Below are positions 7,491 through 15,505 of a stretch of DNA of 64,000 bases, piece after piece. The notes beneath the pieces were generated by a model. That model was not told where the DNA came from, did no database searches, and saw nothing but the letters and a program-made list of their open reading frames with translations. How positions within the stretch are numbered: position 1 is the first letter of the stretch; every line of letters starts with the position of its first letter. Source of the DNA: SURF-55 sp040755195 (GTDB taxonomy: Bacteria; Bacillota; Desulfotomaculia; Desulfotomaculales; Ammonificaceae); the NCBI GenBank assembly GCA_040755195.1, contig JBFMBL010000007.1, positions 17,305 through 81,304 of the forward strand, in the 5' to 3' direction. Both the position numbers and the translations under genes were made by a program.

Positions 7491-8057
7491 ATGGGCCTGC
7501 AGCTTAAGGAAACCGCTTCTACCACAGAGAAACCTTGCACCTACGAAGACTACCGGAAGCTTCCCGAAGGAGCGCCTTATCAACTCGTTGGGGGTGAATT
7601 CGTCTTGACGCCTTCACCAACTACGTACCACCAGATTATTTCGATGAAGTTAGGGTTCCAGATGGTAGACTTTGTATCAAAAAACGGCTTGGGAATCGTA
7701 CTGTTTGCGCCCATAGACGTTTATCTTGAAGCAACGGAAACCTACCAGCCGGACATTATCTTCATCGCCCAGGAAAGAATGGAAATCATCGAGCCGGCGC
7801 GGATAAACGGCGCCCCGGACCTGGTGGTTGAAATCCTCTCCCCAAGCACCGCCTACTACGACCTGCGGAAAAAATACAAGGTTTACGAAAAATGCGGCGT
7901 CAGAGAGTACTGGATCGTCGACCCCGACGAAAAATCGGTAGAGTTGTTTCTTTTGAATGAGGAGAAGTTCGCCCTCGACCAGGAAGCAGCAGTCCCGGGC
8001 ACGGTTTCCTCCCGTCTGCTCGAAGGCTTCACCGTTCCCCTCCAAACCATTTTTTAG
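7491..8057 (+). CDS. Uma2/DUF820 family putative endonuclease, copy 1
   Basis: A 188-residue Uma2 (DUF820) protein, a PD-(D/E)XK-like fold widespread in cyanobacteria and Bacillota whose cellular role is unclear. Visible are YQPDIIFI and GAPDLVVEILSPSTAYYDLRKKYKVYEKCGVREYWIVDP, which supply the acidic residues and Lys of the nuclease-like site. ATG 7491 is chosen because AGGAGG ends 7 nt upstream; the GTG at 7482 overlaps that site. A second copy at 9000 is nearly identical over long DNA stretches, so this is a recent tandem duplication interrupted by a toxin-antitoxin pair. Confidence 0.88.
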   Translation: MGLQLKETASTTEKPCTYEDYRKLPEGAPYQLVGGEFVLTPSPTTYHQIISMKLGFQMVDFVSKNGLGIVLFAPIDVYLEATETYQPDIIFIAQERMEIIEPARINGAPDLVVEILSPSTAYYDLRKKYKVYEKCGVREYWIVDPDEKSVELFLLNEEKFALDQEAAVPGTVSSRLLEGFTVPLQTIF

Positions 8058-8250
8058 GTTTATTGGGTCGCCGGTCCTCTCTGGGGTGTCACCTTAAGAT
8101 CGCAAGGCGAGATCGATTCCCATATAGCACATCCCAGTAAGCCGCAACGAGAGGGGTAGCAAATTCGGCTGAAAATACGCTGAAAAAAGAAGAGACCCTC
8201 GCCGACCTCCTGACCTGGTGGCGGGAAAAGCCGGCACCAGGAAGATTGCC

Positions 8251-8278
8251 TTGACATCCCCCTCGGTAACCGTATAAT
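8251..8278 (+). promoter_or_regulatory. Sigma-A promoter of the AbrB/RelE module
   Basis: Perfect TTGACA and TATAAT separated by 16 bp, about 43 bp before the antitoxin start. The rest of the 8058-8320 gap holds no gene that could be supported. Confidence 0.8.
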
Positions 8279-8320
8279 AAGAAGTAAGGAACAAGGAAAC
8301 AAGGACAGAGGTGAACAGCG

Positions 8321-8683
8321 GTGTCCGAACCGGTATCGAGGATTGTTCGAGTAACAAGCAAACGGCAGTTCACTATTCCCAAAGTATACTTCGAAAAACT
8401 GCGACTGGGCGATAAGGCAAAGTGTTACCTGGAGGGAGATCGTTTGGTCATTGAACCGGTGCGGGAAGATTCTTTCTGGGATTTCTCTATAGATATTTTA
8501 CGGTCGTTAATCGCCGAGGGCTACACAGGAGAAGCCCTGATAGCAGAGTTCGAGGCAAGAAAAAAGAAAACCGTCCAGGCGTTCGGGCGGATGATTGAAG
8601 AGGCCCGGGAGGAAGCAGAAGCAGGAAAAGGTAAGCCGGCGGAGTTGATCTTTAACGAACTGCTCGGTGGGGAAAATGTATAA
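8321..8683 (+). CDS. AbrB/MazE-type antitoxin
   Basis: A 120-residue protein. The N-terminal 50 residues form a SpoVT/AbrB swapped-hairpin domain (VRVTSKRQFTIPKVYFEKLRLGDKAKCYLEGDRLVIEPV) that binds DNA; the remainder is helical and charged and should embrace the toxin. The GTG start at 8321 follows an AGAGGTG site. The stop overlaps the downstream toxin by 8 nt, giving the usual coupled antitoxin-toxin order. Antitoxins of this type normally repress their own promoter, here the near-perfect one at 8251-8278. Confidence 0.85.
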   Translation: MSEPVSRIVRVTSKRQFTIPKVYFEKLRLGDKAKCYLEGDRLVIEPVREDSFWDFSIDILRSLIAEGYTGEALIAEFEARKKKTVQAFGRMIEEAREEAEAGKGKPAELIFNELLGGENV

Positions 8684-8960
8684 AGCAATTCTCCTATCAC
8701 GGGCAGAAAAACAGTTGCGCAAGGTTAAAGACCGCCAGTTAGTGCATAAGTTTCGGGAATGCCTTAAAGAGATATGCGAAGAACCCTTCCGCCGAAGCAA
8801 GGCTGGAAACTTACAGGGAGTCTGGGCGCACGGTTTCTCCCATCAGGGCGTGAGCTACCGAATAGCGTATTTTATCGAGCGGGAAAAACAGACGGTTTAT
8901 GTTATCGGCTTGGGTTCTCATGAAGGCTTTTGGGAGGAAATAAAGCGATACTTAAAGTAA
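8676..8960 (+). CDS. RelE/ParE-family toxin
   Basis: A 94-residue basic protein with the RelE/ParE pattern: LLSRAEKQLRKVKDRQLVHKF at the N-terminus, then FRRSKAGNLQGVWAHGFSHQGVSYRIAYFIEREKQTVYVIGLGSHEGFWEEI. RelE-type members cut mRNA on the ribosome and ParE-type members poison gyrase; the sequence does not tell which. ATG 8676 (GGTGGGG just upstream) is preferred to GTG 8667. It overlaps the antitoxin by 8 nt. Confidence 0.85.
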   Translation: MYKAILLSRAEKQLRKVKDRQLVHKFRECLKEICEEPFRRSKAGNLQGVWAHGFSHQGVSYRIAYFIEREKQTVYVIGLGSHEGFWEEIKRYLK

Positions 8961-8999
8961 TTCGAACAAGGAACACAATTCCCGCAGGAGGTGAAAAAC

Positions 9000-9566
9000 A
9001 TGAACCTGTCGCTTCAGGAAATCGCTTCTACCGCTGAAAAAACCTACACCTACGAAGATTACCGCAAGCTTCCCGAAGGAGCGCCTTATCAACTCGTTGG
9101 GGGTGAACTCGTCTTGACGCCTGCACCGGGTACCTACCACCAGATTATTTCATTTAACCTGGGACTAGCAATGGGAAACATTGTAGTGAGTAAACGATTG
9201 GGAAGAATTCTGTTCGCGCCCATAGACGTCTATCTTGAGGAAACGGAAACCTACCAGCCGGACATCATCTTCATCGCCCGGGAAAGGATGGAGATCATCG
9301 AGCCGGCGCGGATAAACGGCGCCCCCGACCTGGTGGCGGAAATTCTCTCCCCTACAACTGCTTACTACGATCTGCGAAAGAAGTATAAGGTTTACGAAAA
9401 ATGCGGCGTCAGCGAGTATTGGATCGTCGATCCGGAAGAAAAATCCGTACAGATATTTCTCTTGAAGGAAGGAAAATTCGCCCTCGACCAGGAAGCGGCA
9501 ACCCAAGGCACGGTCACTTCCCGCGTAATTGAAGGATTCACCATCTCCCTCGAAACAATCTTTTAA
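9000..9566 (+). CDS. Uma2/DUF820 family putative endonuclease, copy 2
   Basis: A 188-residue paralogue of the gene at 7491, with the same start context (AGGAGGTGAAAAAC ATG) and the same motifs: YQPDIIFIARERMEIIEPARINGAPDLVAEILSPTTAYYDLRKKYKVYEKCGVSEYWIVDP. The two proteins agree at most positions, and a stretch of about 40 bp covering LPEGAPYQLVGGE is identical in DNA. Differences cluster around residues 45-65 and in the C-terminal third. It lies 39 bp after the toxin and may share its transcript. Confidence 0.88.
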   Translation: MNLSLQEIASTAEKTYTYEDYRKLPEGAPYQLVGGELVLTPAPGTYHQIISFNLGLAMGNIVVSKRLGRILFAPIDVYLEETETYQPDIIFIARERMEIIEPARINGAPDLVAEILSPTTAYYDLRKKYKVYEKCGVSEYWIVDPEEKSVQIFLLKEGKFALDQEAATQGTVTSRVIEGFTISLETIF

Positions 9567-9859
9567 AGCTAAATCTCCTGAGCGAATATGTAAAAAACGT
9601 TGAGGATATCCGCCTATTCGCACGGACAATCAGAGACAACTTCCTTCAGGACTAAATTACCCCGGTTTCCACCCTAATATTTGCTAATCATACAAAACAA
9701 ATTGATTCTGCAAAGCAAAGGTTGCAGAAATGTTCTAAAGCTGATATTAATTAACACTGGTAGCCATGAGAAACCAGAAGGAAAAACAAATTTGCCGGTG
9801 AACTTTGTAGAAAACTCAGGTTTTTTTCGAAACATTGATAATGTAAACAGGTGGATGCG
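9567..9859. other. Intergenic stretch before the polysaccharide locus
   Basis: No gene is supported here. TTGCAG, a 17-bp spacer and TATTAA at 9722-9750 could be a promoter for the locus. The rest is AT-rich and unremarkable. Confidence 0.35.
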
Positions 9860-10879
9860 ATGAACGAAAACTTTACCATTAAACCAGGCGCGAAAATCCT
9901 GGTCACGGGATGCGCCGGATTTATAGCGTCCAGGGTAACGGAATTACTTATATCGCAGGGGTACACCGTTTCCGGGATAGACAACCTCAACGACGCTTAT
10001 GATGTAAAAATGAAGGAATGGCGGCTTAACCGGTTAAAACAACTGGAGGGATTTCGTTTTAATCAGACTGATATCTCTGACCTGGAAGGAATGAGGCAGC
10101 TTTTCAAGGATCTCGCGAATCCCGCCGGCGCGCCGTTCAGCGCCGTCATCAACCTCGCCGCCCGCGCCGGTGTGCGGCAATCGGTGGCTAATCCCTGGGT
10201 ATACGTCGACACCAACGTCACCGGCACCCTGAACCTGCTGGACCTTTGCCGGGAATTCGGCGTTAAGAAGTTCATCCTTGCCTCCACATCAAGCTTATAC
10301 GGCAAGGACAACACCATGCCTTACCGCGAAGACGCCAACACGGATAATCCCCTTTCGCCCTACGCCGCTTCCAAAAAGGCGGCGGAAGCGCTTTGCTATA
10401 CCTACCATTATCTTTACGGCATCGACGTGACGGTGCTGCGCTATTTTACCGTTTATGGCCCCGCCGGAAGACCGGACATGAGCTTCTTCCGCTTCATTCA
10501 GTGGATCAACGAAGAAAAGCCGCTGCTTATTTACGGAGACGGAAAACAATCCCGCGATTTCACCTACGTTGAGGACATAGCACGCGGTACAATCGCCGCC
10601 CTGCGGCCGCTGGGCTACGAAACAATCAACCTCGGATCGGACAGGCCCGTTGTTCTGATGGACGCCGTACGGCTCATTGAAGAGCTTCTCGGCAAGAAGG
10701 CGAAGTTGGAGTTTCACGGCCCCCAACCGGCGGATGTTACGGCTACATGGGCCGATATTAACAAAGCCCGGAACCTTCTCGGCTGGGAACCAAAATTAAC
10801 CCTCGAGGAAGGTCTTCAAGAAACCTGCCGCTGGTACCGGGAAAACCGGAACTGGGCTAAAGAAGTGAGGGTCCTCTAA
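9860..10879 (+). CDS. NAD-dependent epimerase, UDP-glucuronate 4-epimerase-like
   Basis: A 339-residue extended SDR. The Rossmann motif is TGCAGFIA (last Gly replaced by Ala), followed by DNLNDAYDVKMKEWRL, which is typical of UDP-glucuronate 4-epimerases. The catalytic Thr/Ser lie in ASTSSLYG and the Tyr and Lys in YAASKKAAE. FTVYGPAGRPDM and IYGDGKQSRDFTYVEDIA follow. Expected reaction: UDP-GlcA to UDP-GalA; a TviC-like UDP-GlcNAcA epimerase is an alternative, since the next gene is TviB-like. ATG 9860 is chosen (AGGTGG 5 nt upstream) over GTG 9851. It is the first gene of the surface-polysaccharide locus, with a 4-nt gap to the next gene. Confidence 0.85.
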   Translation: MNENFTIKPGAKILVTGCAGFIASRVTELLISQGYTVSGIDNLNDAYDVKMKEWRLNRLKQLEGFRFNQTDISDLEGMRQLFKDLANPAGAPFSAVINLAARAGVRQSVANPWVYVDTNVTGTLNLLDLCREFGVKKFILASTSSLYGKDNTMPYREDANTDNPLSPYAASKKAAEALCYTYHYLYGIDVTVLRYFTVYGPAGRPDMSFFRFIQWINEEKPLLIYGDGKQSRDFTYVEDIARGTIAALRPLGYETINLGSDRPVVLMDAVRLIEELLGKKAKLEFHGPQPADVTATWADINKARNLLGWEPKLTLEEGLQETCRWYRENRNWAKEVRVL

Positions 10880-10883
10880 AAAA

Positions 10884-12380
10884 ATGAGTCCTAAGAGAGT
10901 GTTGCAAAACACCTTAGCCGTAGAAAGACAACGTAGCGGCTTTCGGCAATCAAACTCAGAAAAGGTTCCTGAGGCTGTGAAAAACAAGCATAGCGCGAAA
11001 AGCGAAGCCGGGCGGCGCGGAGCGTACACGGAAGTACGTGAGCACCGCACGGCGAGCTTGACAAAGCTAGGCGCAGTTTTGCAACAGCCTCCTAAGTGTA
11101 TCGCCGTTGTCGGGTTAGGTTATGTGGGTCTCGCCCTTGCTGTGGAGTTCGGAAAGGTAACAAAAACCATCGGCTTCGATATTAATCCGGGACGCATTGA
11201 AGCACTCCGCAAGGGATATGACGATAATGATGAACTTAAAGGAGCGGATCTGCGACCTCCTTGCCTTTCTTTCACGGCCGATCCCGCGGAATTGCGCCAG
11301 GCTGCGTTTATTATCGTAGCCGTCCCCACACCTGTGGACACCCACAAGCGGCCTGATTTCAAACACCTGGTTGAAGCCAGCCGTTTGGTTGGCCGAAACC
11401 TCGTTCCGGGAACAATCGTGGTTTATGAATCCACCGTTTATCCGGGCGTAACCGAAGAGATTTGCGTCCCTGTATTAGAGCAAGAATCCGGTCTCTGTAG
11501 GGGTAAGGACTTTAAAATCGGTTACTCGCCGGAGCGCATTAACCCCGGGGATTCGGAACACACGCTTGCAAACGTGGTGAAAGTGGTGGCTGCTCAAGAT
11601 GAGGAAACGCTGACGGAAGTTGCCGGTGTTTATGAATTGATCATAAAGGCGGGTGTGTATAAGGCTCCCGATATTAAAACGGCGGAAGCGGCAAAGGTGA
11701 TCGAAAATATTCAGCGGGACCTGAACATCGCCCTGATGAACGAATTAGCCGTGATTTTTCACCGGCTCGGACTCGATACGCAACAAGTCCTGAGAGCGGC
11801 GCGCACAAAATGGAACTTCCTCCCCTTCGAACCGGGGTTGGTCGGCGGGCACTGCATCCCCGTGGACCCTTATTACCTAACCTATAAAGCTGAAGAAACC
11901 GGGTATCATCCCGAAGTCATCCTTGCCGGGCGCCGGATTAACGATGAAATGGGGTATTATATCAGCCGCGAAACCGTAAAACTCTTGATTCGCGCCGGTA
12001 AAACGGTGCGAAACGCAAACGTGTTGGTTCTGGGGGTTACGTTTAAAGAGAATGTTCGGGATGTGCGCAACACGCGGGTAATAGATCTGGTCCGGGAGTT
12101 GGAAGGGTACGAAATCAAAGTCGGGGTATACGACCCGCTGGTCGAACCCGAAAAAGTCAGCGCCATGGGACTGACTCCCGTCCCCGACCCTTTTAAAGAT
12201 AAAACCTGCTACGATGCGGTTATTCTGGCGGTACCGCATCAGGTTTTCAGGGAAAAAAGAGCCGTGGAGTTCGTTGATCTCTTGAAAACTAACGGCAAAT
12301 CAGGCGTGCTCGTCGACGTTCGCAGAATCATACCCAAGGAAGACTTAGCGGGTTCCGACATCCTGTATTGGGGCTTATGA
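10884..12380 (+). CDS. UDP-sugar 6-dehydrogenase, TviB/WbpO-like, with inserted N-terminal segment
   Basis: Residues 72-498 form a complete nucleotide-sugar dehydrogenase: GLGYVGLALAVEFG (NAD site), VPTPVDTHKRPD, YESTVYPG, GYSPERINPGD, AAKVIENIQRDLNIALMNE, and the catalytic Cys324 in GGHCIPVDPYYLT. It most resembles TviB-type enzymes, which oxidise UDP-GlcNAc or UDP-GalNAc twice to the uronic acid. Residues 5-71 come from an inserted miniature repeat; without it the protein would read MSPKCIAVVGLGYVG, a normal N-terminus. The insert keeps the frame (201 bp including the target duplication). Translation may start at ATG 10884 or at a later TTG inside the element (11079). The next gene overlaps the stop (ATGA). 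Confidence 0.88.
   Translation: MSPKRVLQNTLAVERQRSGFRQSNSEKVPEAVKNKHSAKSEAGRRGAYTEVREHRTASLTKLGAVLQQPPKCIAVVGLGYVGLALAVEFGKVTKTIGFDINPGRIEALRKGYDDNDELKGADLRPPCLSFTADPAELRQAAFIIVAVPTPVDTHKRPDFKHLVEASRLVGRNLVPGTIVVYESTVYPGVTEEICVPVLEQESGLCRGKDFKIGYSPERINPGDSEHTLANVVKVVAAQDEETLTEVAGVYELIIKAGVYKAPDIKTAEAAKVIENIQRDLNIALMNELAVIFHRLGLDTQQVLRAARTKWNFLPFEPGLVGGHCIPVDPYYLTYKAEETGYHPEVILAGRRINDEMGYYISRETVKLLIRAGKTVRNANVLVLGVTFKENVRDVRNTRVIDLVRELEGYEIKVGVYDPLVEPEKVSAMGLTPVPDPFKDKTCYDAVILAVPHQVFREKRAVEFVDLLKTNGKSGVLVDVRRIIPKEDLAGSDILYWGL
10896..11089 (+). mobile_element. Miniature inverted-repeat element inserted in frame, copy 1
   Basis: The 194-bp insert is bounded by direct repeats TCCTAAG (10889-10895 and 11090-11096) and carries 11-bp terminal inverted repeats TGTTGCAAAAC (10900-10910) and GTTTTGCAACA (11076-11086). 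Its core (about 10985-11075, with GCGCGGAGCGTACAC, GAAGTAC and TGAGCAC) is clearly related to 62641-62745. It has no transposase gene, so it would depend on one elsewhere. Confidence 0.8.
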
Positions 12381-13573
12381 CGGTCGACCAGAATGAAACA
12401 AACGGAAATAAAGGGATGAAGGTTCTTTTTATTACCGGAATCTTCCCGCCGGACATCGGAGGCCCTGCCACCTACGTACCGGTTATGGCCCGGGCACTGA
12501 GCGAGCGCGGGCACCGGGTGAAAGTGCTTACCACCAGCGAGCCGCACGATATGAAGCATAATGACGGTGGTTTCCCGTTCCCTGTGGCAAGAGTTAACAG
12601 GAGGCTTTCTTTATGGCGGCGGACGGTCGATTTAATCCGGCAGATTATCCGGCTGGGACGCGACGCCGACGTCATTTACGCCAACGGCATGCATTTTGAA
12701 GCCGTGCTGGCAAATAAATTTATACGCCAGCCGCTGGTGATGAAAATCGTCGGCGACGAAGCCTGGGAAAGAGCCACTCGAAAGGGTTGGACCACGGACG
12801 GCTTCGAGGATTTTCAAAACAAGCGCCAGAACTGGCCCGCCGAACTCAATAAACGCCTGCGTTCGTGGGTTACGCGCCGGGCGGACCGGGTCATCGTCCC
12901 GAGTGAGTATCTGAAGCGTCATGTTATCGAATGGGGCGTCCCTGAGGGTAACTGTGTCGTGGTTTATAACGCTGTTGAACCGCCGAAAGCTGTCGCGCCG
13001 GTTGTGATACCACTGGCAACACCGGTCAAACTCGTTACGGTCGGGCGGCTGGTTCCCTGGAAGCATGTAGACGGAATAATCGAGTCACTGCGGAGCTTAA
13101 CCGAAGCCGGTTTGGTTGTGGTCGGTGACGGCCCCGAACGACGGCGCTTAGAGACAACAGCCCAATCCCTTGGAGTTATTAACCGTGTTTATTTCGCGGA
13201 ACAGAGAAGTAAAAGTGAAACACAATCACTAATTGCCGCGTGTGACATCTTCGTATTGAATTCTTCCTATGAAGGACTGCCGCACGTTGTTGTAGAGGCG
13301 ATGCAGTTGGGGTTGCCGGTTGTGGCCACAGCGGTGGGAGGCACACCGGAAGTAATAAAGGACGGCGAAACAGGCTTGCTCATACCACCCGGCGATAACG
13401 ATGCTTTGAGCAAGGCACTTAGACTATTAATCAAAGACACCAATCTACGCAAGCGACTGGCTGAAAACGCGCAAACCGCTCTTAATAAGTTTAGCTATCC
13501 AGTTATGGTAGCCGAAACGGAAGCAGCATTTATGAAAATAATTACTGATGTTAAGGGAAACGAAACACAATGA
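12377..13573 (+). CDS. Glycosyltransferase family 4
   Basis: A GT-B fold retaining glycosyltransferase of about 398 residues. The N-terminal domain starts MKVLFITGIFPPDIGGPATYVPVMARAL with the glycine-rich acceptor-side loop. The C-terminal donor domain has VTVGRLVPWKHVDGII, VVGDGPERRRLE and the E-x7-E motif in NSSYEGLPHVVVEAMQLGLPVVAT. It transfers a sugar from an activated nucleotide donor to the growing polysaccharide at the cytoplasmic membrane face; donor and linkage cannot be read from sequence. The ATG at 12377 overlaps the previous stop (ATGA), indicating coupling; an inner ATG at 12416 begins exactly at the conserved domain and is an alternative start. Confidence 0.88.
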   Translation: MTVDQNETNGNKGMKVLFITGIFPPDIGGPATYVPVMARALSERGHRVKVLTTSEPHDMKHNDGGFPFPVARVNRRLSLWRRTVDLIRQIIRLGRDADVIYANGMHFEAVLANKFIRQPLVMKIVGDEAWERATRKGWTTDGFEDFQNKRQNWPAELNKRLRSWVTRRADRVIVPSEYLKRHVIEWGVPEGNCVVVYNAVEPPKAVAPVVIPLATPVKLVTVGRLVPWKHVDGIIESLRSLTEAGLVVVGDGPERRRLETTAQSLGVINRVYFAEQRSKSETQSLIAACDIFVLNSSYEGLPHVVVEAMQLGLPVVATAVGGTPEVIKDGETGLLIPPGDNDALSKALRLLIKDTNLRKRLAENAQTALNKFSYPVMVAETEAAFMKIITDVKGNETQ

Positions 13574-13635
13574 GTACGGAACCCGAACTTATTATTGAAG
13601 TGATTTCTCCCGGTAGCGGCAACGCTTTAGACTAG
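13570..13635 (+). pseudogene. Uma2 gene remnant
   Basis: A 21-codon frame reads MSTEPELIIEVISPGSGNALD then TAG. EPELIIEVISPGS matches the Uma2/DUF820 core (PDLVVEILSPST in the intact copies at 7491 and 9000). It overlaps the previous stop by ATGA. It is probably a fragment left after deletion. The following 13636-13873 region holds a hairpin (GAGGCGA TTTACG TCGCCTC) and no gene. Confidence 0.55.
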
Positions 13636-13873
13636 GAGGGAGGAAGAGGCGATTTACGTCGCCTCCCCGAGAAACTGGGTTACCGCTATTATAAATTAGA
13701 CGTCAAGCGTTAGAACATTTCTTCACCCGGCGGCATAACCGAACGGCGAGTTTTTCACATAGGTATCGTATTGTAGCCAAAAAAGGGTAATATTTCGCGT
13801 GTGCACGAAAAAGTAATTCTTAAGAACAAAAGTATTCAGACTAAATGAAGGCTCCTTAAGGAGATCGCATCAG

Positions 13874-14635
13874 GTGAACGAAATTCTCTTTGGCCTTACA
13901 GGGAATACCGCTAAAGTCAAGGTATTAGCGGAAGTAGCAGCTCGTTTGGACAACCGTAATAGTTCTTTACGTATTCTTGACATTGGTTGCACAGGACCTC
14001 AACCGCTTGCATTTTGGGAACCCATCCTGGAAAGCTATAATGATTTGCAGTTTGTCGGAATTGATGTACAAGGAATTGAGCGCGCCAAAGAAGTAGCTGT
14101 AAAAAAGGGGTGGAAGCAGGTTCAACTTCTTGAAGGCAGTGGTTATCACCTTACGAGTTTGTTTCCTAGGGAGTCATTCGATATTGTGGTTGCCACCCAA
14201 GTCCTGGAGCACATAGCTCGGCCGGTAAAATTTTTTCAAGAAGCAGCAGCCGTGCTACGTACTAACGGAGAGTTGTTCCTCACACTCGACTCTGCACACT
14301 GGAAATCGCGGTTTGCGCTACGATATCCGCGCAGATTTATGAAAAATATCGTAAAAAAGGCCTTAGCTTCAGCCGGGAACGAACGACACTATGACCTTCC
14401 GTGGTACGATTTCGAAGTTTCTAATTTTGCTAAGAAAGCCGGCTTACAAGTAATAGACTGCCGCTATTATAATTTACACCCCTTGAAGTTTGTTCACAAC
14501 CATGTTGTACCTCTGGAGAAGAAGCACGAGTTTATGAAACTTTGGTTTGGCCTGGAAGAACTTCTCAACGTATTTGTTGGACAGGATGATAAACGTTTTT
14601 TTATGGGCCTGTATTTCCATGTTACACGTTGTTAG
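13874..14635 (+). CDS. Class I SAM-dependent methyltransferase
   Basis: A 253-residue protein with Rossmann methyltransferase motifs: motif I ILDIGCTGPQPLAF (about residue 36), motif II FVGIDVQGIERAK, and motif IV in FDIVVATQVLEHIARPVKFFQEAAAVLRTNGELFLT. The second half carries substrate-specific segments (HYDLPWYDFEVSNFAKKAGLQVIDC). It likely methylates a polysaccharide sugar, as inferred from context only. GTG start with AAGGAGAT 10 nt upstream. The base composition is visibly more AT-rich than that of flanking biosynthetic genes, suggesting later acquisition together with the next two genes. Confidence 0.8.
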   Translation: MNEILFGLTGNTAKVKVLAEVAARLDNRNSSLRILDIGCTGPQPLAFWEPILESYNDLQFVGIDVQGIERAKEVAVKKGWKQVQLLEGSGYHLTSLFPRESFDIVVATQVLEHIARPVKFFQEAAAVLRTNGELFLTLDSAHWKSRFALRYPRRFMKNIVKKALASAGNERHYDLPWYDFEVSNFAKKAGLQVIDCRYYNLHPLKFVHNHVVPLEKKHEFMKLWFGLEELLNVFVGQDDKRFFMGLYFHVTRC

Positions 14636-14661
14636 ATCACACTTCAGAGGTGGTAAATTTC

Positions 14662-14853
14662 TTGGACAGACAGGTTTTTCTAAGCGACGAACTTCTTAGG
14701 ATCATGTGCTGCCCTAAGTGCCACGGCGATTTGGATTTAGCCGAGGAAAAAGGGTTGGATTGTCCTGCTTGCGGTCTCCGGTATCCAATCGAAGAAGGCA
14801 TACCGGTTATGCTTATAGACAGAGCTTGGCCATTGGCGGGGGAACGAGGGTGA
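14662..14853 (+). CDS. Trm112-like zinc-ribbon protein
   Basis: A 63-residue protein following the Trm112/YcaR pattern: LLRIMCCPKCHGDLDL, then LDCPACGLRYPIEEGIPVMLIDRA. The two CxxC pairs should hold one zinc. The TTG at 14662 is chosen because AGAGGTGG lies 8 nt upstream; longer in-frame readings start inside the preceding gene. In eukaryotes and archaea Trm112 is an activating partner of several methyltransferases. Here it lies directly between two methyltransferase genes, so an activator role for one or both is a reasonable inference. Confidence 0.8.
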   Translation: MDRQVFLSDELLRIMCCPKCHGDLDLAEEKGLDCPACGLRYPIEEGIPVMLIDRAWPLAGERG

Positions 14854-14863
14854 AGAACTGAAG

Positions 14864-15505
14864 ATGTCAATGAAAGTTTTTGTCGCCCCCGGCGCTGGTG
14901 AAGCAGGAAAGTTTCGGGGAGTGATTCAGGCATTCCCTGATGTATGGAAGGGTATTATCCTGGATGTCGGCTGCCGTTCCGGGAACTTTAAAAGCCAACT
15001 TCCTAACAAAATGGTACGGTACTACGGGATAGACCTTTTTCCACCCGCAACTATAATAGCGAACGTAGAGCATGGTTTGCCGTTCAAAAAAGCTTCTTTC
15101 GACGTAGTAGTTGCTTTAGATGTCTTAGAACATACGAACGACATTCACAACGCATTTGGTGAACTTTGTAGAGTGGCACGGGGGTATGTTGTTATTTCAT
15201 TGCCTAACGGTTACGAATTAAGATCGCGTCTTAAATTTTTATTAGGACACCCGATCTCGGGTAAATATTTGCTTCCTACCGAACCACTTCTTGACCGTCA
15301 CAGGTGGCTTTTTTCGCTTCGGGAAGCCCAAGCTTTTACCCACACCCTAAGCAAACAGTATGGTTTTAAGGTTGAACGTGAAGGCTGTCTTATTGGTCCC
15401 CGACGAGGTTTTGTACGGCTGGCAGTAAGCTTCCACCCAAACCTACTGTCACCCTGGTATATTGCCTTACTCCTGAAAGAAGGTAAGATTAATTCCCGTG
15501 GTTAA
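14864..15505 (+). CDS. Class I SAM-dependent methyltransferase
   Basis: A 213-residue protein with motif I ILDVGCRSGNFKSQL, a motif II acid in YYGIDLFPPATI, and motif IV FDVVVALDVLEHTNDIHNAFGELCRVARGYVVISLPNGYE. The C-terminal part (LLDRHRWLFSLREAQAFTHTL) is like methyltransferase type 11 proteins of O-antigen clusters. The ATG at 14864 follows GAGGGTG by 10 nt. The last 8 nt overlap the next glycosyltransferase, so the genes are co-transcribed. Confidence 0.8.
   Translation: MSMKVFVAPGAGEAGKFRGVIQAFPDVWKGIILDVGCRSGNFKSQLPNKMVRYYGIDLFPPATIIANVEHGLPFKKASFDVVVALDVLEHTNDIHNAFGELCRVARGYVVISLPNGYELRSRLKFLLGHPISGKYLLPTEPLLDRHRWLFSLREAQAFTHTLSKQYGFKVEREGCLIGPRRGFVRLAVSFHPNLLSPWYIALLLKEGKINSRG

Noticed and set aside
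8089..8382. Three overlapping - strand frames in the gap before the AbrB gene
   Set aside because: They overlap a strong + strand promoter and the antitoxin start, have no ribosome site and no family pattern.
10896..11089. A genuine N-terminal domain of the TviB-like enzyme
   Set aside because: The DNA is an inserted repeat with terminal inverted repeats and target duplication, related to non-coding DNA at 62.6 kb.
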